64,000 nucleotides of DNA from Oscillospiraceae bacterium (GTDB lineage: Bacteria > Bacillota > Clostridia > Oscillospirales > Ruminococcaceae). Location of the stretch: assembly GCA_014799385.1 (NCBI GenBank), contig JAAVIC010000027.1, forward strand, positions 124,001-188,000, in the 5' to 3' direction. The number at the start of each line of letters is the position of its first letter. The stretch's first letter is position 1. The notes beneath the pieces were generated by a model that saw only the letters and a program-made list of their open reading frames with translations, had not been told where the DNA came from and searched no databases. Position numbers and translations under genes: made by a program. Below are positions 53,991-62,485 of the stretch, one piece after another.

Positions 53991-54647
53991 CTAACAAAAC
54001 GATTTGTAAAAACCATCTTCGTTTTCAAATTCGCTTTCATTTGTAAAAATGGTGCTACTGCCTTTACATATTATAGTAACTGTGTATCTTGGAATATTGA
54101 CGTTCTCTTTGCAATAACAGTAAAAATCGTACAGCCACCCTAAAGATTTTGGGTTTGTGCTTGAATCGTTGTTGTGTAATAGAACTACAAAATCTACACT
54201 ACCATCAAATTGTGAAATGTTTGCCTTGGGATTGTTTCTAAAGAACTTCTGCAAATCTGAGGCAATGTAATTAAATTTTGCAGTAATGTTTCTCGATTCT
54301 TCAAACGGCTTGATATAGGTATTGTAGAGTTGATATTCCGCAAATGCCTTCCAATAAAAATCATTTGCAATTCGACCATGCTCGGCAAAAATTGGAAACC
54401 TTATCCCATCCTGCTCAAAAACAAATTGATCATGTCCGGGATTTCCAAGATTAATTTGTGTTGTACGATAGTATGACCGTATAAATTTGGCGTCGGGATA
54501 ATTTACATTTACATATTCAAAAACAGCACGTTTGTTTTTTCGAGCCTCTTTCTGCCATGGAAAGAGAAGGTTTGCATTGAGAATCAGCACAATTCCAACC
54601 GCTGCTAACACTGATAACAAAATTTTAATTAAAACCGTTTTCTTCAT
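53991..54647 (-). CDS. Membrane-anchored hypothetical protein, AT-rich
   Basis: 218 aa, not recognised. One N-terminal membrane helix (about 7-28), then an extracytoplasmic region rich in aromatic residues and Asn (YVNVNYPDAKFIRSYYRT, DFYWKAFAEYQLYNTYIKPF). It has no lipobox and no Cys pattern. Base composition is more A/T-rich than the neighbours, hinting at recent acquisition. AGGAGG precedes the ATG. A stand-alone gene between MmcQ and the acetyltransferase. Confidence 0.7.
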   Translation of the reverse strand: MKKTVLIKILLSVLAAVGIVLILNANLLFPWQKEARKNKRAVFEYVNVNYPDAKFIRSYYRTTQINLGNPGHDQFVFEQDGIRFPIFAEHGRIANDFYWKAFAEYQLYNTYIKPFEESRNITAKFNYIASDLQKFFRNNPKANISQFDGSVDFVVLLHNNDSSTNPKSLGWLYDFYCYCKENVNIPRYTVTIICKGSSTIFTNESEFENEDGFYKSFC

Positions 54648-54669
54648 ATGCCCTCCTGTTATGTAACAT

Positions 54670-55314
54670 TCAGCCGCGTTTATTCAACATTCTCCTCAAC
54701 TCGGATTTCACATTTTCAAGGTCACTTGATGTCAGCAGCGGAATCAGCGCGTTGATTTCCTCGATTTCCTTATCCCACCAACGGAACTCCAGCAGCAGAG
54801 AAGTAAGCTCCTCGTCAAACCTCCGACGAATCAGCCGCGCGGGATTACCAGCGACAATCGTGTACGGCTCCACATCGCTCGCGACCGTGCTGTTCAAGCC
54901 GATAATCGCGCCATCGCCGATATGAACGCCGGGCAAAATCGTCACGTTCTGTCCAATCCACACATCGTTTCCCACAACGGTGTCGCCCTTGAGCGGCAAA
55001 TCCGAGAGCGAAGGTACATCCTCGTCCCATCCCTCGAAGATGTAAAACGGGAACGTTGAAACAGCGTTCATCTGATGATTCGCGCCGTTCATCACGAAAT
55101 TCACTCCTGCAGCAATCTGACAGAATTTTCCTATAATCAGCTTGTCACCATTAAAGTCATAGTGATGTGTAACGTGCGACTCAAAATCGCGGTCGCTGAA
55201 ATAGGTGAAATCTCCAACGGAAATGTTCGGATTCGTTATCGTGGGCTTGACATAAGTCACCATATCGCTGTTCGGCGCGGGGAATATATTATTCGGATTC
55301 GGAATTATTTTCAT
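54670..55314 (-). CDS. Vat/XAT-type hexapeptide O-acetyltransferase
   Basis: 214 aa left-handed beta-helix protein. FVMNGANHQMNAVSTFPFYIF with His80 is the active-site region of xenobiotic acetyltransferases (CatB and Vat enzymes), followed by hexapeptide repeats VVGNDVWIGQNVTILPGVHIGDGAIIG and AGNPARLIRRRF. Family members acetylate chloramphenicol or streptogramin A, but many chromosomal ones have unknown acceptors, so resistance should not be assumed. The start overlaps the recO stop (ATGA). Confidence 0.88.
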   Translation of the reverse strand: MKIIPNPNNIFPAPNSDMVTYVKPTITNPNISVGDFTYFSDRDFESHVTHHYDFNGDKLIIGKFCQIAAGVNFVMNGANHQMNAVSTFPFYIFEGWDEDVPSLSDLPLKGDTVVGNDVWIGQNVTILPGVHIGDGAIIGLNSTVASDVEPYTIVAGNPARLIRRRFDEELTSLLLEFRWWDKEIEEINALIPLLTSSDLENVKSELRRMLNKRG

Positions 55315-56096
55315 ACTGTACCTCCGACAAGCATTTTATAGTACTCCAGTGCCGTGAACGTCCGCTCGGTGCGGTAAAGGAAGTAGTCCTCGGCAATGGC
55401 GGCGAGCTGTTTTTCGGGTTCGCCGCTTATTGTGAACTTAAACGCGCTCTCTATGGGGGAAAACACAATGTTTCGCATCGCGTGGAGCGTTTCATAATAC
55501 AGGTTCACACGGATTCCGTCATAGTCGGGATTCAGGCAGTCCGCACACATAAGCTGACCCTTTCGCGGGAGGAAATACATTCCGTTGTCGCAGGTGTAGC
55601 GTCCGCAGTTTTCGCACGCGACCAAGTTGGGCGAAAAGCCCAGAGCCGCGCTGTAACGCAGCTCAAATGCCGATTTCACCGCCGCAAGAGAACGATTTGT
55701 TTTTTCGGTGTTCAACGTTTCGTACATTGCGATTGCCATAAATCGCACAAGGCTGTCGTGATTGTCTTCGAGCTGATTCTGTTCCGAAGGTGTGCAAAAT
55801 CTCACGCTCTGCGCGAAATATGACGCGAGAGCCAGCTTTTCAATGTCGCTGCCCAATCCGTGAAAGCTGAACTTCGGTTTCGCGGAATTTACCGTGTAGC
55901 GCCCCTTGGATTTATTCAGACAGAACGTTGCATACGAAAATATTGCCGCCGAGGACATCAGGGAACTATTCAGCTTTTTGACGCCGTGCGCAGAGGCTTC
56001 CACAATGCCCTGCTCGTCTGTAAGGATGTCGATAAAGCAACTGTTTTCGCCGACTCCTCGCCGACCGACAACAATTCCGTCATATGTCACAAGCAT
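55311..56096 (-). CDS. recO: DNA repair protein RecO
   Basis: 261 aa. N-terminal OB-fold (YDGIVVGRRGVGENSCFIDILTDEQGIVEASAHGVKK), helical middle, and a zinc site with two Cys pairs (CENCGRYTC and CADC), then HAMRNIVFSP of the C-terminal helix bundle. It loads RecA with RecR in gap repair. GAGGTGA precedes the ATG. It follows the mgsA terminator and is translationally coupled to a Vat-like acetyltransferase, an unusual partner. Confidence 0.93.
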   Translation of the reverse strand: MLVTYDGIVVGRRGVGENSCFIDILTDEQGIVEASAHGVKKLNSSLMSSAAIFSYATFCLNKSKGRYTVNSAKPKFSFHGLGSDIEKLALASYFAQSVRFCTPSEQNQLEDNHDSLVRFMAIAMYETLNTEKTNRSLAAVKSAFELRYSAALGFSPNLVACENCGRYTCDNGMYFLPRKGQLMCADCLNPDYDGIRVNLYYETLHAMRNIVFSPIESAFKFTISGEPEKQLAAIAEDYFLYRTERTFTALEYYKMLVGGTV

Positions 56097-56122
56097 TGTT
56101 TCACCTCATTCCGTATAACGCG

Positions 56123-56145
56123 AAAAATGCGCCCGATTGGGCGCA
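56123..56145 (-). terminator. Terminator after mgsA
   Basis: Minus strand TGCGCCC-AATC-GGGCGCA stem followed by TTTTTCG, about 25 nt after the mgsA stop. It closes the mre-pbp2-minD-mgsA block. Confidence 0.85.
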
Positions 56146-56170
56146 CTTTCCCCGCAATAAACGCGGATTT

Positions 56171-56566
56171 TTACCGCATATACTCGCGCCAGTCGAGGTC
56201 GCCGCGCTCCAGCGCGTGAATCAGCGCCTCGGCAGTGGCAATGTTCGTAGCAACGGGAATATTATGCACATCGCATAGCCGCAGAATGTTGATGTCGTTC
56301 GGCTCATGAGATTTCGCGTTAAGCGGGTCACGGAAGAAAAGCAGCAAATCAATCTCGTTACAGCTAATGCTTGACGCAAGCTGTTGGTCGCCGCCCTGTG
56401 AGCCGCTCAAAAAACGCTGAATGTGCAGTCCCGTAGACTCGGAAACCAGCTTACCTGTTGTTCCCGTGGCACAAATGTTGTATCTGCTCAGAATGCCGCA
56501 ATAGGCAATACAAAATTGAACCATAAGCTCCTTTTTGGAATCATGGGCGATCAGAGCAATGTTCAT
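56171..56566 (-). CDS. mgsA: Methylglyoxal synthase
   Basis: 131 aa. Family motifs IALIAHDSKKELMVQF, ATGTTGKLV (phosphate-binding), and SGSQGGDQQLA with the catalytic Asp, then FFRDPLNAKSHEPND. It converts dihydroxyacetone phosphate to methylglyoxal, relieving phosphate limitation in glycolysis. It lies 25 nt after the MinD-like gene, the common clostridial position at the end of the mre/min cluster. Confidence 0.95.
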   Translation of the reverse strand: MNIALIAHDSKKELMVQFCIAYCGILSRYNICATGTTGKLVSESTGLHIQRFLSGSQGGDQQLASSISCNEIDLLLFFRDPLNAKSHEPNDINILRLCDVHNIPVATNIATAEALIHALERGDLDWREYMR

Positions 56567-56591
56567 ATACCATACCCCCTGTTCGTGCGGT

Positions 56592-57329
56592 TTAATTGAT
56601 CTTTATCGTAAGCGGAACGTCCTGTCCGTCAACACGCTTGGCAATGGCAGTGTATGCCTTGTATCCGCCGCAATTGGGCGGAAGCGCCTCACCTTTCGCG
56701 CCGCAGATCTTGATGTTCATATCCTCGGGAACCACACCTATAAGCGGGATTCCCACGCTGTCCATAACCTCGTCAAGATCGTAAAGAATATCCTCTTTCT
56801 TGAAATTCTGACTTACCTTATTGATAACCAGACGCTGGTTAGTGCAATTTTTCACATACAGGAAGTCCGAAAGCATTTGACCATCGCGAACGCAGACGGT
56901 ATCGGGTGTGGTGACCATCAAAATCAAGTCTGCCGCTTTGATTACGCTGAACACGCTGCTTCCGACACCCGCAGTGTCGATGATTATGTAGTCAAAGTGC
57001 TCACGCATTTCCTCGCACACGCCCATAATCTTTTCGGGATTTATATCTATAAACGGGTTTCTGGTCGCGCACACAAGGTACAGGTTCTCAACTCTCTCAA
57101 CCTTGGTTGTTGCCGTCAAAATATCAATTTTCCCCTCAAGGTACTCGCCGATGTCGTGCTTAACTTTATCTTTAATGCCAAGCATTATATCCAGGCAGCG
57201 AAGACCGAAGTCCAACTCTACCAATAGCGTCTTATGCCCCAACTGAGCAAGACCTGTCGCAACATTGGCAGATGTGGTGGATTTTCCCGTACCACCCTTG
57301 CCTGCTGTAACCGCAATAATTTCTGACAT
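56592..57329 (-). CDS. minD: MinD/ParA-like ATPase without a recognisable C-terminal membrane helix
   Basis: 245 aa. Deviant Walker A GKGGTGKST (10-18) with the signature Lys, an LVELDFGLRCLDIMLG switch segment and Walker B DYIIIDTAGVGSS place it in the MinD/ParA class. True MinD ends in a short basic amphipathic helix; here the end is AIAKRVDGQDVPLTIKIN, which does not look amphipathic-basic. MinC and MinE genes are absent from this cluster. Function as division-site MinD is therefore likely but not certain. AGGGG precedes the ATG. Confidence 0.8.
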   Translation of the reverse strand: MSEIIAVTAGKGGTGKSTTSANVATGLAQLGHKTLLVELDFGLRCLDIMLGIKDKVKHDIGEYLEGKIDILTATTKVERVENLYLVCATRNPFIDINPEKIMGVCEEMREHFDYIIIDTAGVGSSVFSVIKAADLILMVTTPDTVCVRDGQMLSDFLYVKNCTNQRLVINKVSQNFKKEDILYDLDEVMDSVGIPLIGVVPEDMNIKICGAKGEALPPNCGGYKAYTAIAKRVDGQDVPLTIKIN

Positions 57330-57506
57330 ATTCTACCCCTCTCTGTTCCAAAATTTCGGAACAATACAGCAATGCCATGATTGATTAAAATCATCTATAT
57401 CTATTTTAGCACAAAAAGTCCAATATGAAAAGGGCTTTTTTCCATATTCACAAATATTTGTGAGTTTTTTCGATTTTAAGAGGTTAATTTTGTGCAGTTT
57501 GCACAA
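57330..57506. other. Gap between pbp2 and minD
   Basis: 177 nt. A weak minus-strand promoter for minD (extended -10 TGCTAAAAT near 57403-57411, poor -35) and a perfect palindrome TCACAAATATTTGTGA (57448-57463) are visible. The palindrome has a T-run only on the plus strand, where no gene precedes it, so it may be an operator rather than a terminator. Confidence 0.45.
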
Positions 57507-59570
57507 TCACAAAATACTTGCAGGCTTATTATCCTCGTTGTAATGAGTTGAAATTGTTCCGTTTGCGTAGGCATTTATGATATTTGTGCCAATAATCTTT
57601 GCCATTGTTCCCTTTTCGGTCATTACCGCAAACGCGATTTCGGGATCGTCCGCCGGATAAAACCCAACTACGGCACTGTTGAATACCTTCGGCGCGGATT
57701 GCGGAGAACCCGTCTTCATCGCAACATTTTCGTGTCCTACGCCGATGTAATCGTTGCTGTTGACATACCCCGCACCCGATATGGAAACATAGCTGTCCGC
57801 AGAAACGAGCTTCATTCCCTCGCGAATATTCTCCATATACACGTCCATATTCGGTTCGTTGGAGAAATCCTCGGCGATTACGGTTTCTTTGTCGTACTTC
57901 TTCTCGGTGAAGTTGTAATCGTAAACGCTCTTGACAATGTGCGGCTCGTATCTCACACCCTTGTTCGCGATAGTCATCGCTACTACCGCGAGATGCATCG
58001 GTGTAACGGCGGTTTCACACTGACCGATTCCCGCCTGAACCACGTCACCCTCGTTCCACGTAAGACCCAGACTCTCATACAGCTCCAATGAGCTCATTTG
58101 CCCGGTCGCCATCGGAAGGTCGAATCCCAGATCCTTGCCGATTCCGTATCTGCCCGCCCATTTCGCGAGATTGCTGATACCCATACGGCGCGCGGTTTCG
58201 TAAAAGTAAATATTGCATGATTTGCGCAATCCCCCGCGGACATCAAGACTTCCGTGCGCACCAAGACAAGTAGGCAGGTAGCTTGGCGCGAAATATGTGT
58301 AGACCCCGCCGCAGCTTATTCCGGTTTCGGGGGTAATTACACCCTCCGCAAGACCGGCGGTGGCAGTGATGGTTTTGAACGTTGAACCGGGGCGGTACTC
58401 ACCAAACAGCGCACGGTTCAGCAGCGGCGCGCCCTCGCGGTTCAGCACGTCTATATAATCCTTTGCCTCGTCATTGATGTCAAAGGTTGGGTAGCTTGCC
58501 GCAGCGAGAACCCCTCCCGTTTTGCAGTCCAGCACCACACACGCGCCGGCAGTCGAGCCTTCCTGACCGTAGAGGCTCTTGCAGGAATCAGTATTAGTGT
58601 AGTCGATGTGGTATTTCAGCGCGTCCTGTACCAACTTCTGGAGGTCGCTGTCGATTGTAAGCATAACGGAGTTTCCCGCCTTGGGCTGGGTTGTTACCTC
58701 GTCTTTTATTGCCATTCCATCGGCATTACGGGTAATGGAGCGCACTCCGCGAATACCGCGCAGTTCACTTTCCAACGCGTATTCCACACCATCGCGCCCG
58801 ATAATATCATTCAGATTGTATCCCTTATCTTTAAGCTCGTTGTATTGTTCATCGGAAATAGAACCCATTGTTCCCCGAAGATGAGGGGCGATTGTTCCGT
58901 CAAGGTATTCGCGCTCCCAACTTTCGGTGATGTCTATCCCCGTAAGCAGCGAGGCAAGCTCTTTAAGCTCCAACACAGTCCCCTCGGAAATTCCGCTTGC
59001 CAATACAAACTCATTTCTCGCAGAGAAATCCATACGGTCCATTTCATATCGAACACCGGCGATATACCGTTTCATCTGCTCGTCATATTTATCATCGATT
59101 TTATAGGTTTTGTAGAGCTGAAATATACAATTATCCACAGTCGCGTAACTGCCCACATTAAGACGCTTTTTCAGCTCCGCAACCTCGGATTCCTTTCCGG
59201 AGAGGAACGAATACGGCTGAGTTTTGGTGATTGGAAGACTGTCGTTCCACTTTTCACCGTTCTTGCGGAGAACCGTCAAAACACGGTAAATAATAGTGTT
59301 TTGCGTTCCATATTCGAGAAAGCTGTCTTGAAGATTGACATTATACGTGATTTTACTTGTATTCAGTACCTTGCCGTTGCAGTCAACGATCTGCCCGCGC
59401 ACAGCGTCGATTTCCTGGTCGACAACGTTCGTTTCGCGGGTCATTTTCAAGTACTTTTCACCGTCTACGATTTGCGTCTGAAGCAGCTTGATTCCGCAGA
59501 AAAATGCCGCAACAACAACTATTGCCGCCAGTGTTATTGAGCGGATATAAGGAGAGATTTTCTGAAACAC
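57507..59570 (-). CDS. mrdA: Class B penicillin-binding protein 2 (elongation transpeptidase)
   Basis: 687 aa. One N-terminal membrane helix (about 10-30), dimerisation domain with RGQIVDCNGKVLN, and the transpeptidase domain with SxxK at Ser396 (PGSTFK), SCN and KTGS near 660 residues from family comparison. It crosslinks lateral-wall peptidoglycan with the MreBCD complex. The start is a GTG with GGAGGA 8 nt upstream, 4 nt after mreD. A mid-domain insertion (about 120-210) is longer than in E. coli PBP2, as is common in clostridia. Confidence 0.93.
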   Translation of the reverse strand: MFQKISPYIRSITLAAIVVVAAFFCGIKLLQTQIVDGEKYLKMTRETNVVDQEIDAVRGQIVDCNGKVLNTSKITYNVNLQDSFLEYGTQNTIIYRVLTVLRKNGEKWNDSLPITKTQPYSFLSGKESEVAELKKRLNVGSYATVDNCIFQLYKTYKIDDKYDEQMKRYIAGVRYEMDRMDFSARNEFVLASGISEGTVLELKELASLLTGIDITESWEREYLDGTIAPHLRGTMGSISDEQYNELKDKGYNLNDIIGRDGVEYALESELRGIRGVRSITRNADGMAIKDEVTTQPKAGNSVMLTIDSDLQKLVQDALKYHIDYTNTDSCKSLYGQEGSTAGACVVLDCKTGGVLAAASYPTFDINDEAKDYIDVLNREGAPLLNRALFGEYRPGSTFKTITATAGLAEGVITPETGISCGGVYTYFAPSYLPTCLGAHGSLDVRGGLRKSCNIYFYETARRMGISNLAKWAGRYGIGKDLGFDLPMATGQMSSLELYESLGLTWNEGDVVQAGIGQCETAVTPMHLAVVAMTIANKGVRYEPHIVKSVYDYNFTEKKYDKETVIAEDFSNEPNMDVYMENIREGMKLVSADSYVSISGAGYVNSNDYIGVGHENVAMKTGSPQSAPKVFNSAVVGFYPADDPEIAFAVMTEKGTMAKIIGTNIINAYANGTISTHYNEDNKPASIL

Positions 59571-59574
59571 GTTA

Positions 59575-60195
59575 TTATTCCTCCGGATTGTTCTCCAATG
59601 CCGATTCCTCGGCGTTCTGCGCGGATTTTTCGAGCCTCTGCTGTTCTTTTGGCATGAGCTTTTTGCGAATCACCGCAACAAGCCAATATATGGGAATCGA
59701 AAACAGTACCGCTCCTCCGTATTCGGGAAGTATCACGCGGACGAACGAAATCCCGCTCTGGGAGCGCTCCCATACCCAATGCAGGAAAAGCATATCCATT
59801 CCCGCCATCACAAAGCAAACTATTAAATTCATCACAAAGTGCGACAGGGTGTTGGCTTTTACCCAAAACCGCGTTGAAAGCGAGATTATCGGACACGCAA
59901 TCAACAGCCACAGCGATGAAAATCCGAGTAGTGTTACGCCGTTGGCGATGTCTATCATAAGTCCGCAGAATACACCGAAAATCCCGGCGGCAAGATCGCC
60001 CTCGCGCATTGCTACGGCGGTCGCCAACGGGATTATCAAAAGCGGACAAAATCCACGGATAAGCGGATTTCCCATAAAAAGGTAAAATATCAGCAAAACC
60101 GCAGAAAACAGCACCCACCGCAGAACCGCGCGGATTGCCGCCGCGCGCGTCCGCGAGATGCGATGCTTGCGGTATACGCTCCAATTATTCTTCAT
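59575..60195 (-). CDS. mreD: Rod shape-determining protein MreD
   Basis: 206 aa from the ATG at 60195 (GAGG upstream; a TTG at 60216 would overlap mreC). Five or six membrane helices, with GIFGVFCGLMIDIANGVTLLGFSSLWLL, the family's central signature. The C-terminus is charged (KEQQRLEKSAQNAEE). It bridges MreC and the elongation complex. It lies 7 nt after mreC. Confidence 0.88.
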   Translation of the reverse strand: MKNNWSVYRKHRISRTRAAAIRAVLRWVLFSAVLLIFYLFMGNPLIRGFCPLLIIPLATAVAMREGDLAAGIFGVFCGLMIDIANGVTLLGFSSLWLLIACPIISLSTRFWVKANTLSHFVMNLIVCFVMAGMDMLFLHWVWERSQSGISFVRVILPEYGGAVLFSIPIYWLVAVIRKKLMPKEQQRLEKSAQNAEESALENNPEE

Positions 60196-60202
60196 ACGCG
60201 CC

Positions 60203-61069
60203 TCAATCGTCGTCAATCTCGAACGGGATTCCCTTGCCTGTAAAGTCGGTGACTATAAATGCCGATGTAACCGACCTCACGTCCTCGGCGGGCTTTATCA
60301 GCGCGTGCTTGGACAGACCGTTCGGGTCGTCATAGACCTCCGTCACCGTACCGACAAGAATATCTCCGGGGAACAACCCGCTTTTACCCGAGGTGAAGAT
60401 TATATCTCCCTCGCGAATATCAGCGTCCTTGAAGATTCCGCTCATCAAGCACAGCCCTTTTTCGGCGGAGCTTAGGTCGTTTTCGATAACTCCGGTTGCC
60501 TTTGAACGCATTGTGTACACACCCACATTAATGTGCGGGCTGAGAATCGTTGTGACCTTAGCGTAATTATCCGCGATGGTCGTGATCCTGCCAACCAAGC
60601 CCTTTGACGTCATTACGGGGTCATTGAGCTGAAGTCCGTCGCTGCTGCCCGAGTTGATCGTAAATCCGCCGTAGAGGTCGTTTGTGTTGTGAGCGATTAC
60701 ATTACACGGTTCGGAAAACATAAAATCCTCGTGCTTTTCTTTAAGCTCCAACATCTCGCGCAGACGCTCGTTCTCCTTTTTAAGCTCCTCATAATCCAAA
60801 GTATGCTTGTACATCTCGGTAAGCTGCGCGGAAAGCTCATCGTTCTGCGACTTGTATTTGTCGGCGTTTACAATTTTGTCGATAAGACCCGAAACGCCGT
60901 CCGAAACCGCGTTCGCGGCGGTCACAAATGGGTAGGTCAAAGTGTTCAGGATCTGCTCGGGTGTGGTGGACTGCCCCGCCGCTACCGCGACATACGTCAT
61001 CAAACCAAGCAGCAGTGCGCCAATGCCCAGAAGTATCTTGAATTTAACGCTGTGAAAAAATTCTTTCAT
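60203..61069 (-). CDS. mreC: Rod shape-determining protein MreC
   Basis: 288 aa. N-terminal membrane helix (about 10-30), a coiled coil (about 65-110, DELSAQLTEMYKHTLDYEELKKENERLREML), and two beta-barrel domains with the signature GLVGRITTIADNYAKVTTILSPHINV. MreC scaffolds PBP2 outside the membrane. The start ATG has no clear ribosome site (TTTAAGAT only); the region upstream is a palindromic repeat that separates it from mreB. Confidence 0.92.
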   Translation of the reverse strand: MKEFFHSVKFKILLGIGALLLGLMTYVAVAAGQSTTPEQILNTLTYPFVTAANAVSDGVSGLIDKIVNADKYKSQNDELSAQLTEMYKHTLDYEELKKENERLREMLELKEKHEDFMFSEPCNVIAHNTNDLYGGFTINSGSSDGLQLNDPVMTSKGLVGRITTIADNYAKVTTILSPHINVGVYTMRSKATGVIENDLSSAEKGLCLMSGIFKDADIREGDIIFTSGKSGLFPGDILVGTVTEVYDDPNGLSKHALIKPAEDVRSVTSAFIVTDFTGKGIPFEIDDD

Positions 61070-61074
61070 ATCTT

Positions 61075-61113
61075 AAATTTGCAAACCGCATTATCTCAAA
61101 TTTGCAAACCGCA
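61075..61113. repeat. Direct repeat upstream of mreC
   Basis: The 16-mer AAATTTGCAAACCGCA occurs at 61075-61090 and 61098-61113, 23 bp apart. The second copy forms the left end of the palindromic element at 61104-61204. This looks like a partial duplication of the element end. Confidence 0.75.
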
Positions 61114-61204
61114 AACCGTCAACATTGCCTTTCGGCAATGTTGACTATCCGAACACCTTGTCACACTCAAAGAGTGTGACAAGGTACTCGATTTTGCGGT
61201 TTGC
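61104..61204. repeat. 101-bp palindromic element between mreB and mreC
   Basis: Terminal inverted repeats GCAAACCGCAAA / TTTGCGGTTTGC (perfect 12 bp). Two perfect internal hairpins: GTCAACATTGCC...GGCAATGTTGAC (61118-61145) and CCTTGTCACACTC-AAA-GAGTGTGACAAGG (61156-61184). It fits a three-way junction. Termini and junction bases match the element at 47225, while the arms differ in sequence. It lies inside the mre operon. Confidence 0.78.
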
Positions 61205-61269
61205 CTTGCTTCCTAATAGGGCTGATATGGACTCAAAACAGTTTACTCGTTCTCCTTAGCGTGATAGAA

Positions 61270-62289
61270 TTAATAAATCGTTTCGTCCTCACTGAGCACA
61301 TCTTCGAGCTTATCAATATTTTCCAGAACCTTGCCCGTGCCGTCCGCAACACAGTCCAGCGGACGCTCGGCGATCTTGACAGGCATTCCCGTTTCCTCGT
61401 GGATCAATCTATCCAACCCGCGCAGCAACGCTCCGCCGCCCGCAAGCATAATTCCGCTTTCGATGATGTCCGCGGCAAGCTCGGGCGGGCACTTCTCCAA
61501 TGTGGTCTTTACCGCGTCGATTACGTGTGAAAGCGGCTCGGAAAGCGCATCGCGGATTTCCTCGGAGGTGATGGTGATGTTCTCGGGCAAGCCGTTGAGC
61601 AGATTTCTGCCCTTGATGTCCATTACAGGCTCGTTTTCATCGGTCTTGAACGCAGAACCTATGCCGGTTTTGATATTTTCGGCAGTGCGTTCACCAACAA
61701 GAAGATTGTATTTCTTCTTGATATAGTTGATTATCGCGTTATCGAACTCATCGCCCGCAACCCTTACAGAGCGCGCAGTTACGATACCGCCGAGCGAGAT
61801 AATCGCGACCTCGGAGGTTCCGCCGCCAATATCAACGATCATACTGCCCATCGGATCCGCAACGGGAAGTCCCGCGCCGATTGCCGCTGCCATAGGCTCC
61901 TCAATGATGGACACTCGCTTTGCGCCTGCCTGCTGTGCCGCTTCCTTAACGGCTCTGCGCTCTACCTCGGTTACACCGGACGGAATGCAGATGATTACAC
62001 GCGCCTTGCCCTTTCCCTTAAGTGCCTTTTTGATAAACTGCGACAGCATAATGCTTGTCATATCAAAGTCCGCGATAACGCCGTCCTTAAGCGGTCTGAC
62101 GGCAACGATCGACCCGGGTGTACGACCGATAACGTCCTTCGCCTCCTGACCGACATAGCGAACCTGTCCCGCCTTTTTGTCTACCGCAACAACAGACGGC
62201 TCGCGGATTATAATTCCCTTACCGCGCATATAAACCAACGTATTCGCCGTGCCGAGGTCGATTCCGATATCCCTGCTCATTCCAAACAT
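61270..62289 (-). CDS. mreB: Rod shape-determining actin-like protein MreB
   Basis: 339 aa. Actin-fold motifs: phosphate 1 [13 protein letters not shown], phosphate 2 [17 protein letters not shown], adenosine loop [13 protein letters not shown], and [15 protein letters not shown]. It polymerises under the membrane and guides lateral wall synthesis, so the cell is probably rod- or ovoid-shaped. GGAGG precedes the ATG, and a promoter lies about 70 nt upstream. First gene of the mre block. Confidence 0.97.
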   Translation of the reverse strand: MFGMSRDIGIDLGTANTLVYMRGKGIIIREPSVVAVDKKAGQVRYVGQEAKDVIGRTPGSIVAVRPLKDGVIADFDMTSIMLSQFIKKALKGKGKARVIICIPSGVTEVERRAVKEAAQQAGAKRVSIIEEPMAAAIGAGLPVADPMGSMIVDIGGGTSEVAIISLGGIVTARSVRVAGDEFDNAIINYIKKKYNLLVGERTAENIKTGIGSAFKTDENEPVMDIKGRNLLNGLPENITITSEEIRDALSEPLSHVIDAVKTTLEKCPPELAADIIESGIMLAGGGALLRGLDRLIHEETGMPVKIAERPLDCVADGTGKVLENIDKLEDVLSEDETIY

Positions 62290-62356
62290 TACAAAAATCC
62301 TCCGAAAAAAATAGTTATATACAATTCAATTTTTTGAACATTATATACCAATCTAA

Positions 62357-62385
62357 ATTATACCATTATTTTTAACGGATTTCAA
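62357..62385 (-). promoter_or_regulatory. Promoter of the mreB operon
   Basis: Minus strand TTGAAA (62380-62385), 17-bp spacer, TATAAT (62357-62362) with TGG before the hexamer. Confidence 0.82.
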
Positions 62386-62443
62386 TATAATATTTATCCA
62401 ATTTTTCGGAAAATTTCGCGGATTTTTGGGCAATTTTAACAAT

Positions 62444-62474
62444 AAAGCCGCAAAGCGTTCATCTCTGCGGCTTT
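62444..62474 (-). terminator. Probable terminator after ackA
   Basis: Minus strand AAAGCCGCA pairs perfectly with TGCGGCTTT around a 13-nt loop; the following tail is ATTGTTAAAATTG, so the U-run is short. It begins 11 nt after the ackA stop. Confidence 0.65.
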
Positions 62475-62485
62475 CTGATATTCAA

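Noticed and set aside
57448-57463. Palindrome TCACAAATATTTGTGA as terminator of pbp2 or minD
   Set aside because: The only T-run is on the plus strand, where no gene precedes it, so it was listed just as part of the gap.
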